Shown: positions 8,196 to 17,250 of the stretch, piece after piece
Numbering within the stretch: the stretch's first letter is position 1
Layout: every line of letters begins with the position of its first letter
Assembly: GCA_001931905.2 (NCBI GenBank)
Contig: MSJI02000135.1
Location: 6,994 to 47,572, forward strand
DNA: 40,579 nucleotides
Direction: 5' to 3'
Origin: Cladosporium sp. IMV 00045
Lineage: Eukaryota > Ascomycota > Dothideomycetes > Cladosporiales > Cladosporiaceae
Notes under the pieces: generated by a model
What the model was told of the DNA's origin: nothing
The model's input: the letters and a program-made list of their open reading frames with translations, nothing else
The model's database searches: none
Translations under genes and position numbers: made by a program

Positions 8196-10349
8196 CTACG
8201 TCTCCATTGCGTCGCCAGTACCCTCGCTGTTGGTGCCCTTGGCAGCGGTTGAGGCAAAGAAGCGAACATCGACATCCTCGTCTTGCATCAGCTTCTCAAG
8301 AGGCGGCAGGACATCGCTCTGGATGAGCTGCTGGCCCTTGGGAGAGCCCTCAGCCGAGGCAGCGCGTCCTTCCTTCTCGAGCTGAATAAGAGTCGTAGTA
8401 CTGTCGTCAGGGATTCGGCGAAGGATGTCAACGAGTACGGCGTATGACTTGGCAACGTTGAAGCGAATGTTGGGAATAGGGTCGCTAACAAGTTGTTGCA
8501 GAATAGGCAGTACGGAGCGCGCGAGCACAGGAAGAGAGAGCGCCGGAGCAAGAGTCTACAAAGCAATGTTAGTAGGCTGCTTGGTAACTCACTTGGTGGA
8601 GGAATCTTACCGAAACCGCAAAGCAAGTGGTCATTCTGTAAAGGTAGTTGGGGTGCTCGGCCATGGCGGCAACCTTGGGCACGATGGCCTCGCTAGCCCA
8701 TTCGACACCGAAGACCTCTGTAAGTTTCTTGAGGTTCTGGGTGCTGGCCTCGCGAATGCTGAAGACGGTGTCGCCGAGCCAAGACATACATAGGTTGCTG
8801 AGCTTCTCGTCGAAGAACTTGACACCAAGCTGGCTAGCCAGCAGAGGCACGTACTGGATGATCGCCAGACGCACGCGCCACTGCTTATCCTCGGCCAGCT
8901 GGACGATCGCGGGCAGGAGAGACTGCGAAAGCAGATCAATGCCGATAACATCGTTGACCTGCTCCAACTTCGAGATGATGTTAAGGCGCACGTCAGGGAA
9001 CTCGTCCTTGAGCATCTGCAAAAACATGGGGAGGAGGTGCTCGGTAGTTTCCCGCTTGCCAAGGATGGGAGCAAGACCGCTAATCTGGTTTCCAAAGGCG
9101 GCGCGGACATGTTGAGAAGAGTCGGTCACGAGCTCCTCGATCGCGGGCATGATGTCGCGAAGGAGAGCCTGGCGGTCGACAAGCTGGCAGAAACCTGCGT
9201 CTGTTAGTCTTGCATGAGAGTGCTGGGAAACTCAAGAATGCTTACCTGGAATCTGTCCAGAGATGGCGGTTCGCACTTCGGCTTCAGTGTCCTTCAGGAG
9301 CTTGACGAAGGCAGGGACAAGGTCTCTCGCCAGCACCTCGTCATCAACAGCCTTTGCGATCTTCTCATATCTGTCTGCCACCATGTACCTCACTCTCCAG
9401 CTCTTGTCATCAAACAGACTGCGCAGCGCCTGCAGAAGCACACCGTGGCTGCTCTGCTGCTCCTTAGGTACCACCTCGGCAATCGCGATCAAAACCTCCA
9501 CTGTGAGCAATCGGACGCTATCCTGATCGTCGCCGGCGAGATGCTGGAAAAGAGGAATCATGTCTTCGATCACAATCGCCGCAGGCATGCTCTTGATGAA
9601 CTTGGCGAGGTTGTTGGCGGCCTGTCTCCTGACCATGGGCGTTTCATCGTGGACAAGCTGAGAATAGTGTTGCCTCAGCTGCTCCTGATATTGAGGGCTA
9701 GCGTGTTGGTAGGGTGTGTTGTAGAGGCCAGTAGCCGAAATCTTTGATGTAAACCAGTCGGCTTTCGAAAGGCGGAATGTGAGGGGGATGAAGTGCTCTT
9801 CGACTTGCTTTTGGCTGAGCTGCTCGCAGATCTTGTTCAGGGACTCGACGGCCTTATTTGTCAGCAACGCAGATCTAGAGAAAGTCCAATGGGCTTTTCC
9901 TGACCTTGTCGCGGACTAGAGGTTCCTCGATGGTTGCGAGGTTCTCAAGAGGGGAGAGAAGGCAGTGGCCGTAGTCCGGGCCGCCGACGTACTCGACAAA
10001 ACCGCCCAGCTCATCACTCAGCGCAGTGAGGACCTCATCCTCGTCTTCCACAGACTCTGAGAAAGAATCAGTACTGGTAACATCAATTTACTCCAATAAA
10101 TGCGCGTACCGTCCAAGAAGGGTATCAGTTCGTCGCGGGTGCGTTCCGGGCCCAGCGCAAGGGCGATGGTAGAAAGTCTACGGATAGCGTTCAGGCGAAG
10201 AAGGACGTCGTCATGCTGTGTCGCGTGTCAGTCCTGGGATTCATGACGCTGGGGAAGATATCCAGGAGAACCCCCGGTGTTCGCACCTTCAGCTCGTCGA
10301 TGAGCACTGCAATCGGGTACAGCTCATCGCCTTGGTCTTGGCCTTCCAT
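8196..10349 (-). CDS. TPD3: PP2A regulatory scaffold subunit A (PR65/Tpd3), six exons
   Basis: This is the HEAT-repeat scaffold of protein phosphatase 2A, which holds the catalytic C and variable B subunits. Exons read (descending): 10349-10287, 10215-10110, 10056-9905, 9852-9246, 9194-8611, 8555-8196, giving 623 residues. The five introns are 71, 53, 52, 51 and 55 bp, all GT-AG and in consistent phase. The N-terminus has [12 protein letters not shown], and repeats carry diagnostic strings such as [78 protein letters not shown] and [18 protein letters not shown]. An acidic/Gly-Ser insert (about [15 protein letters not shown]) lies before the last repeat; metazoan PR65 lacks it. It is divergent from the FRS1 gene. 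An essential housekeeping gene with no defects seen. Confidence 0.95.
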
Positions 10350-11075
10350 GATGTAGTCGTATCACGTGTCGTTGTACGATGGGCAAAGGAGCGGATGGCC
10401 GTGGTACAGGACTTGCGGGGATGTCCTGCTCTCACAGCCTGGCGCGGATGAGGAGGTGACGTTGAGAGGGTGTTGGAGATCAGATATGCAGGTGAAGCGG
10501 GTATCTGCAACCCGATGGCATGGTCAGCTATGCGCTCGTACTGTAGACGAGGGAAGTGAAGGATAATCGAAGGTGCCGGCATCGGTCCCGAGGGTCGGTG
10601 TGCTCTTCGCACATGCTGCGAAGGAGTATAGATGGACGCCAAGCAGGACGACACCCGGGCAACGGGCGATGGCGGGCGAAGGAGGAGCGCGGACTCACCG
10701 AAGATAACAGGGGCTTCAGCAGCGTGAGCGGTCGGAGGGAGAGGGTGATTGTTTGGTGGTGTTGGCGGGATGGGAATGGTATTGCGGGCTTTGCTGGGCG
10801 TAGCAGGTGTTATTGCGTCGTCGCTCGCTGGAGCTTGCGGTGGGATGAAGGGCACGGACGCACTTGCCACACTTTTGCGCCACAGCAGCCAGCCGCGAGC
10901 GAGGCAGACCCCCAAGAATTTTGATATGACTCCAGAGCCCATACTAAGAAAAGTCCCAATTAGGCACATTGGACGGTCAACAATCTGAACGCCACCTTAA
11001 GAAAGTAACGTCTGCCTCACCAGGCTCTACCAGGAATTCTCATTTTGCATACGGGACCGTCCCGATTTTCCCAGG
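10350..11075. promoter_or_regulatory. Divergent promoter between PP2A-A and FRS1
   Basis: A 726-bp spacer between two housekeeping start codons. Open frames on both strands are present but the translations are Arg/Ser/Pro-rich without domains and overlap each other, so none is called. A TCACGTG-type box lies near 10362, close to the PP2A start codon. Confidence 0.45.
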
Positions 11076-12959
11076 ATGCCTACCATTTCAGTCGACAAGG
11101 CCGCCCTCTACAAGGAGCTGGGCAGGGAATACACCCGCGAGGAGTTCGACGAGCTCTGCTTCGAATTTGGCATTGAACTCGACGATGACACTACTGGCGT
11201 GGAGGAGCCTGCTCAGCTCAAAATTGAGATTCCCGCCAACAGATATGACATGCTCTGCTTCGAAGGAATCGCCATGAACCTCAATGTCTTCCTGGGCAGA
11301 CAACCTGTGCCTCAGTACAAGTTGAAGGCTCCAGCAGACGGCAAGCTTCTGGAGGTCACTGTCAAGCCCGAAACCCAGCAGGTACGCCAGTACTTCGCAT
11401 GCGCCGTTCTCCGGGGCATCAAGTTCGACGAGGCCAAGTACCAAAGCTTCATCTCTCTGCAAGACAAGCTGCACCAGAACCTTGCAAGACAGAGAAGCTT
11501 AGTTGCCATTGGAACGCACGATCTTGCGACTCTGAAGGGACCTTTCACATACGAGGCTCAGGCGCCTGAGGAGATCAAGTTTGCGCCACTCAACCAGACC
11601 AAGGAGATGAACGGAAAGGAGATGATGGAGTTCTACGAGGTTTGTCGTCATCTATGGCTTTCCCCGAGTCTATGTTACTAATGCCATTACAGAAAGATCT
11701 TCAACTGAGGAAATACCTCCCGATTATTCGGGAGAAGCCCGTTTACCCCATCATCTACGATGCCAACCGCACAGTTCTGTCGATGCCGCCTATAATCAAC
11801 AGCAACCACTCCAAGATTACTCTCAACACCACAGATGTCTTCATTGATATCACTGCTACCGACAAGACCAAGCTGGAAATCGTCGCCCAGATCTTGGTCG
11901 CCATGTTCTCTCCTTACTGCAGCGACCCTTACACCGTCGAGCCCGTGCGCATCATTTCGCCCCATAACAACGAGACCCGCGAGTCACCAGACCTGAAGCC
12001 TCGCCACAGCCAAGCCAGCGCTGGATTCATCAACTCTGTCTGCGGTCTTGAATTGTCCCGCGAGGAGATCTGCAAGATGCTGAGCAAGATGTGCTACACC
12101 GCCAAGCCTTCCGCCACAGACGAAGACAAGCTCGATGTTGACATTCCCGTCACTCGCGCGGATGTTCTGCACCAGGCAGATATCATGGAGGACGTTGCCA
12201 TCGGATATGGCTTCAACAACTTGCCCCGCAACTTTCCCTCAACCTCCAACTCCGTTGCCGCGGCACTTCCCATCAACAAGCTCGCCGATATCGTCCGCAA
12301 CGAGGCCGCTATGGCCGGCTGGAGCGAGGTCATGCCGCTCATCCTGTGCTCTCACGACGAGAACTACGCATGGTTGAACAAGAAGGACGACAACCTGGCC
12401 GTTCGCCTCCAAAACCCCAAAGCCCTCGAGTACCAGATCGTGCGCACATCACTCATTCCTGGTCTTCTCAAGACCATCCGCGAAAACAGACGCCACGCCG
12501 TGCCCATGAAGATCTTCGAGGTCTCCGACATTGGCATCAAGGACGACAGCCTCGAGCGCAGGAGCAGGAACATTCGTCACTTTGCTGCCGCCTGGTACGG
12601 CAAGAGCAGCGGTTTCGAGCAAGTCCACGGTCTGCTCGACCGCGTCATGCTGATGCTTAGATCCGCGTTCATCACCCGTGAGGATGGCATGAAGAACACA
12701 AAGCTCCAGGGTTACTTCATTGAGGAGCTCAACGGTACAGTCATGCTTCGTCCACATTACTACCTTACAGTCAGCTAACGTAATATTCCCAGACCCTTCT
12801 TACTTGCCTGGACACGCCGCTGCCGTCTTCCTGCAGCTCTCCGGTCAGAAGCCCGTGCAGGTCGGCAGCTTCGGTGTCATGCACCCCACCGTTCTCAAGA
12901 ACTTCGACCTGCCCTTCCCTACTTCCACCCTTGAGCTCAACCTGGAGCACTTCTTGTAA
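11076..12959 (+). CDS. FRS1: Phenylalanyl-tRNA synthetase beta subunit, cytosolic
   Basis: The beta chain of the eukaryotic alpha2-beta2 PheRS, which charges tRNA-Phe in the cytosol. Exons are 11076-11639, 11693-12734 and 12793-12959; introns are 53 and 58 bp with TACTAAT-like and GCTAAC branch points. The product is 590 residues, as expected for the family (yeast Frs1 is about 595). Visible landmarks are [21 protein letters not shown] near residue 20, [16 protein letters not shown] in the N-terminal domain, [19 protein letters not shown] across the first splice, [26 protein letters not shown] in the B5 domain, and a class II synthetase-like C-terminal fold ending [19 protein letters not shown]. 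It is divergent from PP2A-A. No frame breaks. Confidence 0.96.
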
Positions 12960-13413
12960 ACTGTCTTCGGCGCAGATACATACATGAAGCTCAAATGGAA
13001 AAGATAGATGTGTGCCATGATGTAGCATGATATAAACATTGAAAATGAGAAAGACGTTTGCGATGAAAAGGCCCGGGTTTGAGTCGAAATTTGGAAGTTT
13101 CTTGCTACGGCGGAAACGATAACGAGGCCGTTGTCAGATTCAAGCCGTAAGCCGCACACCATCACACAGGTCACGGGCTGTTAGCATAGCCGAAGATACA
13201 TGTGCCTACACAGATCTGCTTTAGTATCAGGAAGCAGAGATCTGGCATTAACGGCTAAAGAATCAATAAATCATCAAATTCCAGTCCAGCAATTCCATAC
13301 AGAAATAGATCTGCAACGGCTGTCAGACGGCAAAGTTTGGAGCTTCGACGACACTTCACCTTTTGCTCAAAATATAACCCGCTCATTTCAGCACACGACA
13401 CATTCTAGCTATC
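12960..13413. other. Spacer between FRS1 and the GH105-like gene
   Basis: The FRS1 3' UTR followed by the promoter of the next gene. A TATAAC string at 13373-13378 lies about 36 bp before the next ATG, close for a TATA element, and the leader is otherwise AT/CA-rich. No gene recognised. Confidence 0.5.
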
Positions 13414-14719
13414 ATGAAAATTGAGCGTCTGATCGCAGTTGCACTCGCAGCTATTCCATCTGCCAATGGCAACCCTGCACCGCAAGACCTGGCCTTCCGC
13501 ATGCTTGAGAGCATCGTAGCTCGAGGACAAGCCACGATTGACAGTGGCGCCAGCACCGGATTCATTCAATTGGTATGTCAAAAATGCCCATAGCAAACCC
13601 ACGCAAAAAAAGCAAAAGCTAACCCAGCTCAGGGTCTCTTCTGGCAAGCTCTCGCAGTGATAACAGAGCCTGCACCCGTGTCACCAGAAAACAATGCGTT
13701 GCGACCCTTGCTCTCAACAAGCCTGTCTTCAGCAATCCATCGCTCTCAAACGTAACCCGCAATTCCAAGCTCCCTCTCGATCGATTCTCCCTTGGCGCAT
13801 CAATGATAGCATGGAACCTACAGTCTCAGAACAACAGCTTCCTGCCTACGATAGAGGCTCTAAACGACTCCCTCGCATTGCAACCACAAAACGCGAACGG
13901 AGGGCTCTGGTACTACAACAACATCAACAACTTCACAGCTTATCAGAACCTCAGCTACCTCGATGGCATGTACTCCTACGCTCCCTACATCACCATCCAG
14001 TCTCGCTGAGCAACTCCTCTTCCGAAGCACTAGCTTCCCTCGAAGCAGCATTAGAGCAAATCCAGCTCCTCCATGACATCTGCGTCCGCCCTTCCGGACT
14101 CCTGGTCCACGGCTACGACGCCATCAAAGCGCACACCTGGGCGAACGAGACCTCTGGCGCCAGCCCGGAAGTCTGGGGGAGGAGTCTGGCTTGGTACACC
14201 CTTGCCCTGCTCAATACTCTTGAGATTGCTAAGCAGATTCCTGGACTGGAAGACGCCGAGGCTTATTGCACTCTTCGATCGCTTTTTCGAGAAACTGTAA
14301 AAGCGCAACTCAAAGCGGCTGAACACGGCAAAGCCGTGACGAACTCGTCAGGCGTATGGCAAGTAGTCGACCGTCCCGGGGAAGCTGGGAATTTCATCGA
14401 GGCCAGCAGCAGTTTCATGACGGTGTACAGTCTCCTTCGAGGGCAGCGGATGGGGCTGCTCGATGATGTTGCGGAGGAGATGCGTAACCAGACAAGTCGC
14501 GCTCAAACGGTCGCGGCTGAGATGTATGCATCGGTCTCGCAACGTTACCTCATAACTTACGCCAATGGATCGCTGAGTCTGAATGGCACGAGCAGTGTTG
14601 CCAGTCTCAGTCCGCAGAACGTGAGCTACGAATATTATGTTACGAGACCGACAGAGTTGGATTCGTTGCTTGGGACGAGTGCGTTTGCGCTTGCTAGTTA
14701 TGAGATGGGGAAGTTGTAA
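13414..14719 (+). pseudogene. Secreted GH105/GH88-like unsaturated glycuronyl hydrolase, two frameshifts
   Basis: This looks like a fungal unsaturated rhamnogalacturonyl hydrolase-type protein, which removes the 4,5-unsaturated sugar from lyase-cut pectin fragments. Exon 1 (13414-13572) encodes a signal peptide (MKIERLIAVALAAIPSANG); a 60-bp intron (13573-13632, branch GCTAAC) follows. The frame starting GLFWQALAVITEP then runs into a stop at 13753, but the expected sequence (SLSNVTRNSKLPLDRFSLG, then SYLDGMYSYAPY with the putative catalytic Asp) continues in another frame from about 13738. A second break near 14001-14009 moves the frame again, after which HGYDAIKAHTWA and EVWGRSLAWYTLALLNTLE follow to the stop at 14717. 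Each break needs one extra base to repair. No GT-AG intron explains either. Either a young pseudogene or consensus errors; corrected length would be about 410 residues. Confidence 0.8.
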
Positions 14720-15368
14720 TTCAGTTTTGGTCGGAAGCAAAGCGTTTTACTTTTCAAGTCCGCCAATTGTAGCAGCGGTACCAGGTAGAAGCGGAACCTT
14801 TGTTCGATGATCCGCCTTTTCCGGTGCGATCTTGACCGAATTCTGGGTTCCTGAAGATGCAAAACATACCTTGACAACGGATTTGAACTTCATGAGCAAA
14901 CGATCACTCTGTGAGGCATCGCGCGACGATCCTGTGTAGCACATGTGTTCTGAATGGTCTCAAACGTAGGGACCGAATGTTTGATGTTGCCTCGACAGCC
15001 ACCCAGGCCGGAGTAAAAATAGCATCACACCTCCCTGAAAGCATTGTGACAGACGCCAACCGTTAAACGAGGTATTGAAGCAGATGATAGAGGAGTCGTG
15101 ATGGGTATAACGACCGTTCAGATAGACAAACACTGTGCTTATCAGATCCTCGAGGGCTAGCAGGCGCAAGATGTTCGTGACATGTGATTGAACCCCGTCG
15201 CTATCACATGCCTCGCGTGAGGCTTCTTCCCTTCCTGCAAAGCGCAGTCTTCAATCAACAACAACATTCGCAACCACAACTTTCCTCGCAAGACGGACTC
15301 CAACACCTCTGACATCTACTCTTTCTTCGCGACCCTTCCACCTACCACTCACAACTCAAGAAAACAAC
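14720..15368. other. Spacer before the Gly-rich orphan
   Basis: No gene recognised. It contains an 8-bp perfect inverted repeat at 15181-15210 and then a CA/CT-rich leader (CAACAACAAC-like and CTTCC tracts) just before the ATG at 15369, typical of a fungal 5' UTR, which supports that start. Confidence 0.5.
15181..15210. promoter_or_regulatory. Inverted repeat CATGTGAT...ATCACATG
   Basis: Perfect 8-bp arms (15181-15188 and 15203-15210) separated by 14 bases, about 160 bp upstream of the orphan gene's ATG. The spacing fits a dimeric transcription-factor site or a small DNA hairpin; no factor is assigned. Confidence 0.35.
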
Positions 15369-16085
15369 ATGCCTTCCATCAAACTCTCGTCCTGGCACAT
15401 GTACCTCTGCTGCCACCCCAAGGTCACGCCGCCGCCAGTCACGCCGCCGCGCAGCTACGAGCCACCGAACAACAACAACGAGGACGGCCCTCACGAGCTC
15501 GAAGCCATCGGCCCGCACGAGCTGGAGGCAGAGGCATTCGACCCTCACGACCGCCTCACGCCCACCACGCCAGCGTCGCAGGCACCGTGGTGGAACGTCT
15601 CCCCGTCGATTGCGCCGCAGCCGTCCACGCCGCGCTCCAACGAAGACAAACACCGCCCGCACACAGTGCTTCTCCCGAGTCCGCCGAAGTTCAAGAGATC
15701 GCCGAAGAAGGCGCAGACGACCAGCCCGAAGGGGCCGAAGAAAGGTAAGTTGCTACGCATGGATTCGATTCCGGAGCTGGGGGAGAGATGGTGGCAGGTT
15801 GGGAAGAAGAGGATGATGGAGAAGAGGAATGCGGAGCAGCGCGCGCAGGGTCAGGGTGGCACGGGTGGGCAGCGCGGGGGGGAAGGCCAGGGAGGGGGCC
15901 AGGGTGGAGGCGAGGCTGGGCGCGGTGGGGGACGCGGTGGGAGGCGCGAGGGTGGAGGTCAGGGTGGACGTGCGGGTGGAGGTCAGGTTGGACGCGAGGC
16001 TGGACACGGTGGAGGACAAGGTGGGGAACGCGAGGCTGGACGTCAGGGTGGACGTCAGGGTGGACGTCAGGATGGACGCGGATAG
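15369..16085 (+). CDS. Low-complexity protein: Pro-rich head, basic middle, Gly/Gln/Arg repeat tail
   Basis: I do not recognise this gene. The 238-residue frame starts at an ATG after a typical fungal leader. Residues about 1-90 are Pro/Asn/Glu-rich with an imperfect internal repeat (GPHELEA twice) and a vicinal Cys pair (YLCCHPK). Residues about 100-155 are basic, with KFKRSPKKAQ, SPKGPKKGK and MDSIPELGERWW. The tail from about 157 is Gly/Gln/Arg repeats (GGQGG, GRQGGRQGGRQ), similar in texture to RGG boxes that bind RNA. A perfect 5' splice site GTAAGT lies in-frame at 15745, and using the AG at 15797 would remove 53 bp and put the tail in a Trp-rich frame; I judge the unspliced reading more protein-like. 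Function unknown; probably lineage-restricted. Confidence 0.55.
   Translation: MPSIKLSSWHMYLCCHPKVTPPPVTPPRSYEPPNNNNEDGPHELEAIGPHELEAEAFDPHDRLTPTTPASQAPWWNVSPSIAPQPSTPRSNEDKHRPHTVLLPSPPKFKRSPKKAQTTSPKGPKKGKLLRMDSIPELGERWWQVGKKRMMEKRNAEQRAQGQGGTGGQRGGEGQGGGQGGGEAGRGGGRGGRREGGGQGGRAGGGQVGREAGHGGGQGGEREAGRQGGRQGGRQDGRG
15840..16082 (+). repeat. G-rich degenerate minisatellite inside the orphan gene
   Basis: Tandem degenerate units of about 12 bp built on GGTGGACGTCAG/GGTGGAGGTCAG; the last copies (about 16038-16075) are nearly identical. The array is strongly G over C on the plus strand and stays open in all three plus-strand frames, so length changes or slippage would alter the tail without immediately ending translation. 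Confidence 0.8.
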
Positions 16086-16381
16086 GTTTGTTGATGTTGC
16101 ACTCGGGTGGCGGCTTTGTGGAAGGGGGAACGGCGGACGTGGATCGGAGTTGTGAATGTCGCGTTCGAGTGGCGGCTCATGGGAATGGGAGATTGTGGAA
16201 TCGGGAGGCTCTTGTGACGACACTATTCGTCAATTGGATTCACTAAAGAAGGATGAGGGCATTCTGCAGGGGTTTTTGGTCAAAAGCGAGACGCTCCTGC
16301 CATGTGCGCAGGCTCTCTGACCTGATTTGTATGGTGTCCAGCTCTCAGGCTGTGGGTATCCAACACTTCATACTCATGTTC

Positions 16382-17250
16382 TCAAGCAAACTTGTCATGC
16401 TTTCCCTTCACCTTCACATCAAGCATAACCTCGTGAAAGTTGCCGTCCCTCCGGGCCTTCTTCAACTTCTTCACTTCATCATCGTCCAACCGCCTCCCAC
16501 TTCTTCATCGAGCTCTTTCCGGCTAATCTTGGCGCGAACCTTCTCGGCTTTGTCATCTTTGTTCTTGGGCTTGAAGCGCGCCTGCATACGGAGACGAAGC
16601 TCGGTATTAGGCGCAACTTCGTCTGCATCGCCGCGGATGGCGGGAGGCGAGGCATCGTTGTCGATACTGAGGAAAGTTTTGCGCATGGATTGAAGGGTGA
16701 AGAGGCCAGGCTGAGTGGGTGAGGGTTCGCACTTGAAGGTTTCTTCGGGAGATATGGCTTCGCGGGTAGTTGACAATGTGCCTATGCTGTCGCACCCGAG
16801 ATACCTGTAAAGGACGTTAAATTAGTCACCGGCGACCTTGTCAATTACTGGAGATACTCACCGTCCATTGCATCCCTTGAGCACGATATCACTTTCACTG
16901 CCTACCACGCGCGTTGCGACAAACACCTGCCTAACATCATGCGGTTCGGCAGAAGAAGCGATGCCCTCAACCATGTTCTCAACTTTGCTCGCGAAGACTG
17001 TTCCCAGTTGATCGCAAGCCAGCGCCATTACAGGCTCAGAGGAGAATACCAGCATCACCGGTCCCGCCAGATCGCTCACGTTGTCCACTGAGACCCAATT
17101 CTCGTCTTCTTCTGCTTCTGCGCCGGCACTGCCGGTGTGTGCAAGCTGCTTTGACGCAGGCCCATCTTCAGCAGCATCTTTCTCTTCTTGGGTGCGCTTG
17201 CGCTTCTTAGGTTTGGGCTTGTCGCCCTTGAATGTGAGCGCTTTTACCAT
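16382..17250 (-). CDS. FRG1: FRG1-family nucleolar/RNA-associated protein, C-terminal frameshift
   Basis: The FRG1 family (FSHD region gene 1) has a fascin-like beta-trefoil domain and is linked to the nucleolus and pre-mRNA splicing in animals. Exon 1 (17250-16862) begins MVKALTFKGDKPKPKKRKR, a basic head like the family's. A 57-bp intron (16861-16805) splices to YLGCDSIGTLSTTREAISP, the family's conserved KYLG block. The literal frame ends at 16471 after EVGGGWTMMK. However, the frame one base over, from 16492 to the TGA at 16384-16382, encodes EVKKLKKARRDGNFHEVML and DVKVKGKHDKF, which matches the family's conserved C-terminus (human FRG1 ends LKKARKDGFLHETLLD...). One missing base in the GGG run at 16496-16498 would explain this. 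So the stretch 16471-16382 is conserved but out of frame as written. Confidence 0.85.

Noticed and set aside
10289..10969. 226-codon minus-strand frame over the PP2A start
   Set aside because: It overlaps exon 1 and intron 1 of the PP2A scaffold gene in another frame and has no recognisable protein features.
13060..13100. GGTTTGAGTCG resembling a tRNA B box
   Set aside because: It deviates from the GGTTCGANTCC consensus at the invariant C, and no acceptor stem or anticodon arm could be folded around it.
13694..14000. 5' half of a long single frame (13694-14719) as an alternative protein start for the GH105-like gene
   Set aside because: Its first 100 residues are Gln/Arg/Ser-rich nonsense, whereas the other frame encodes the family motifs SYLDGMYSYAPY and LPLDRFSLG; only the part after about 14006 is real.
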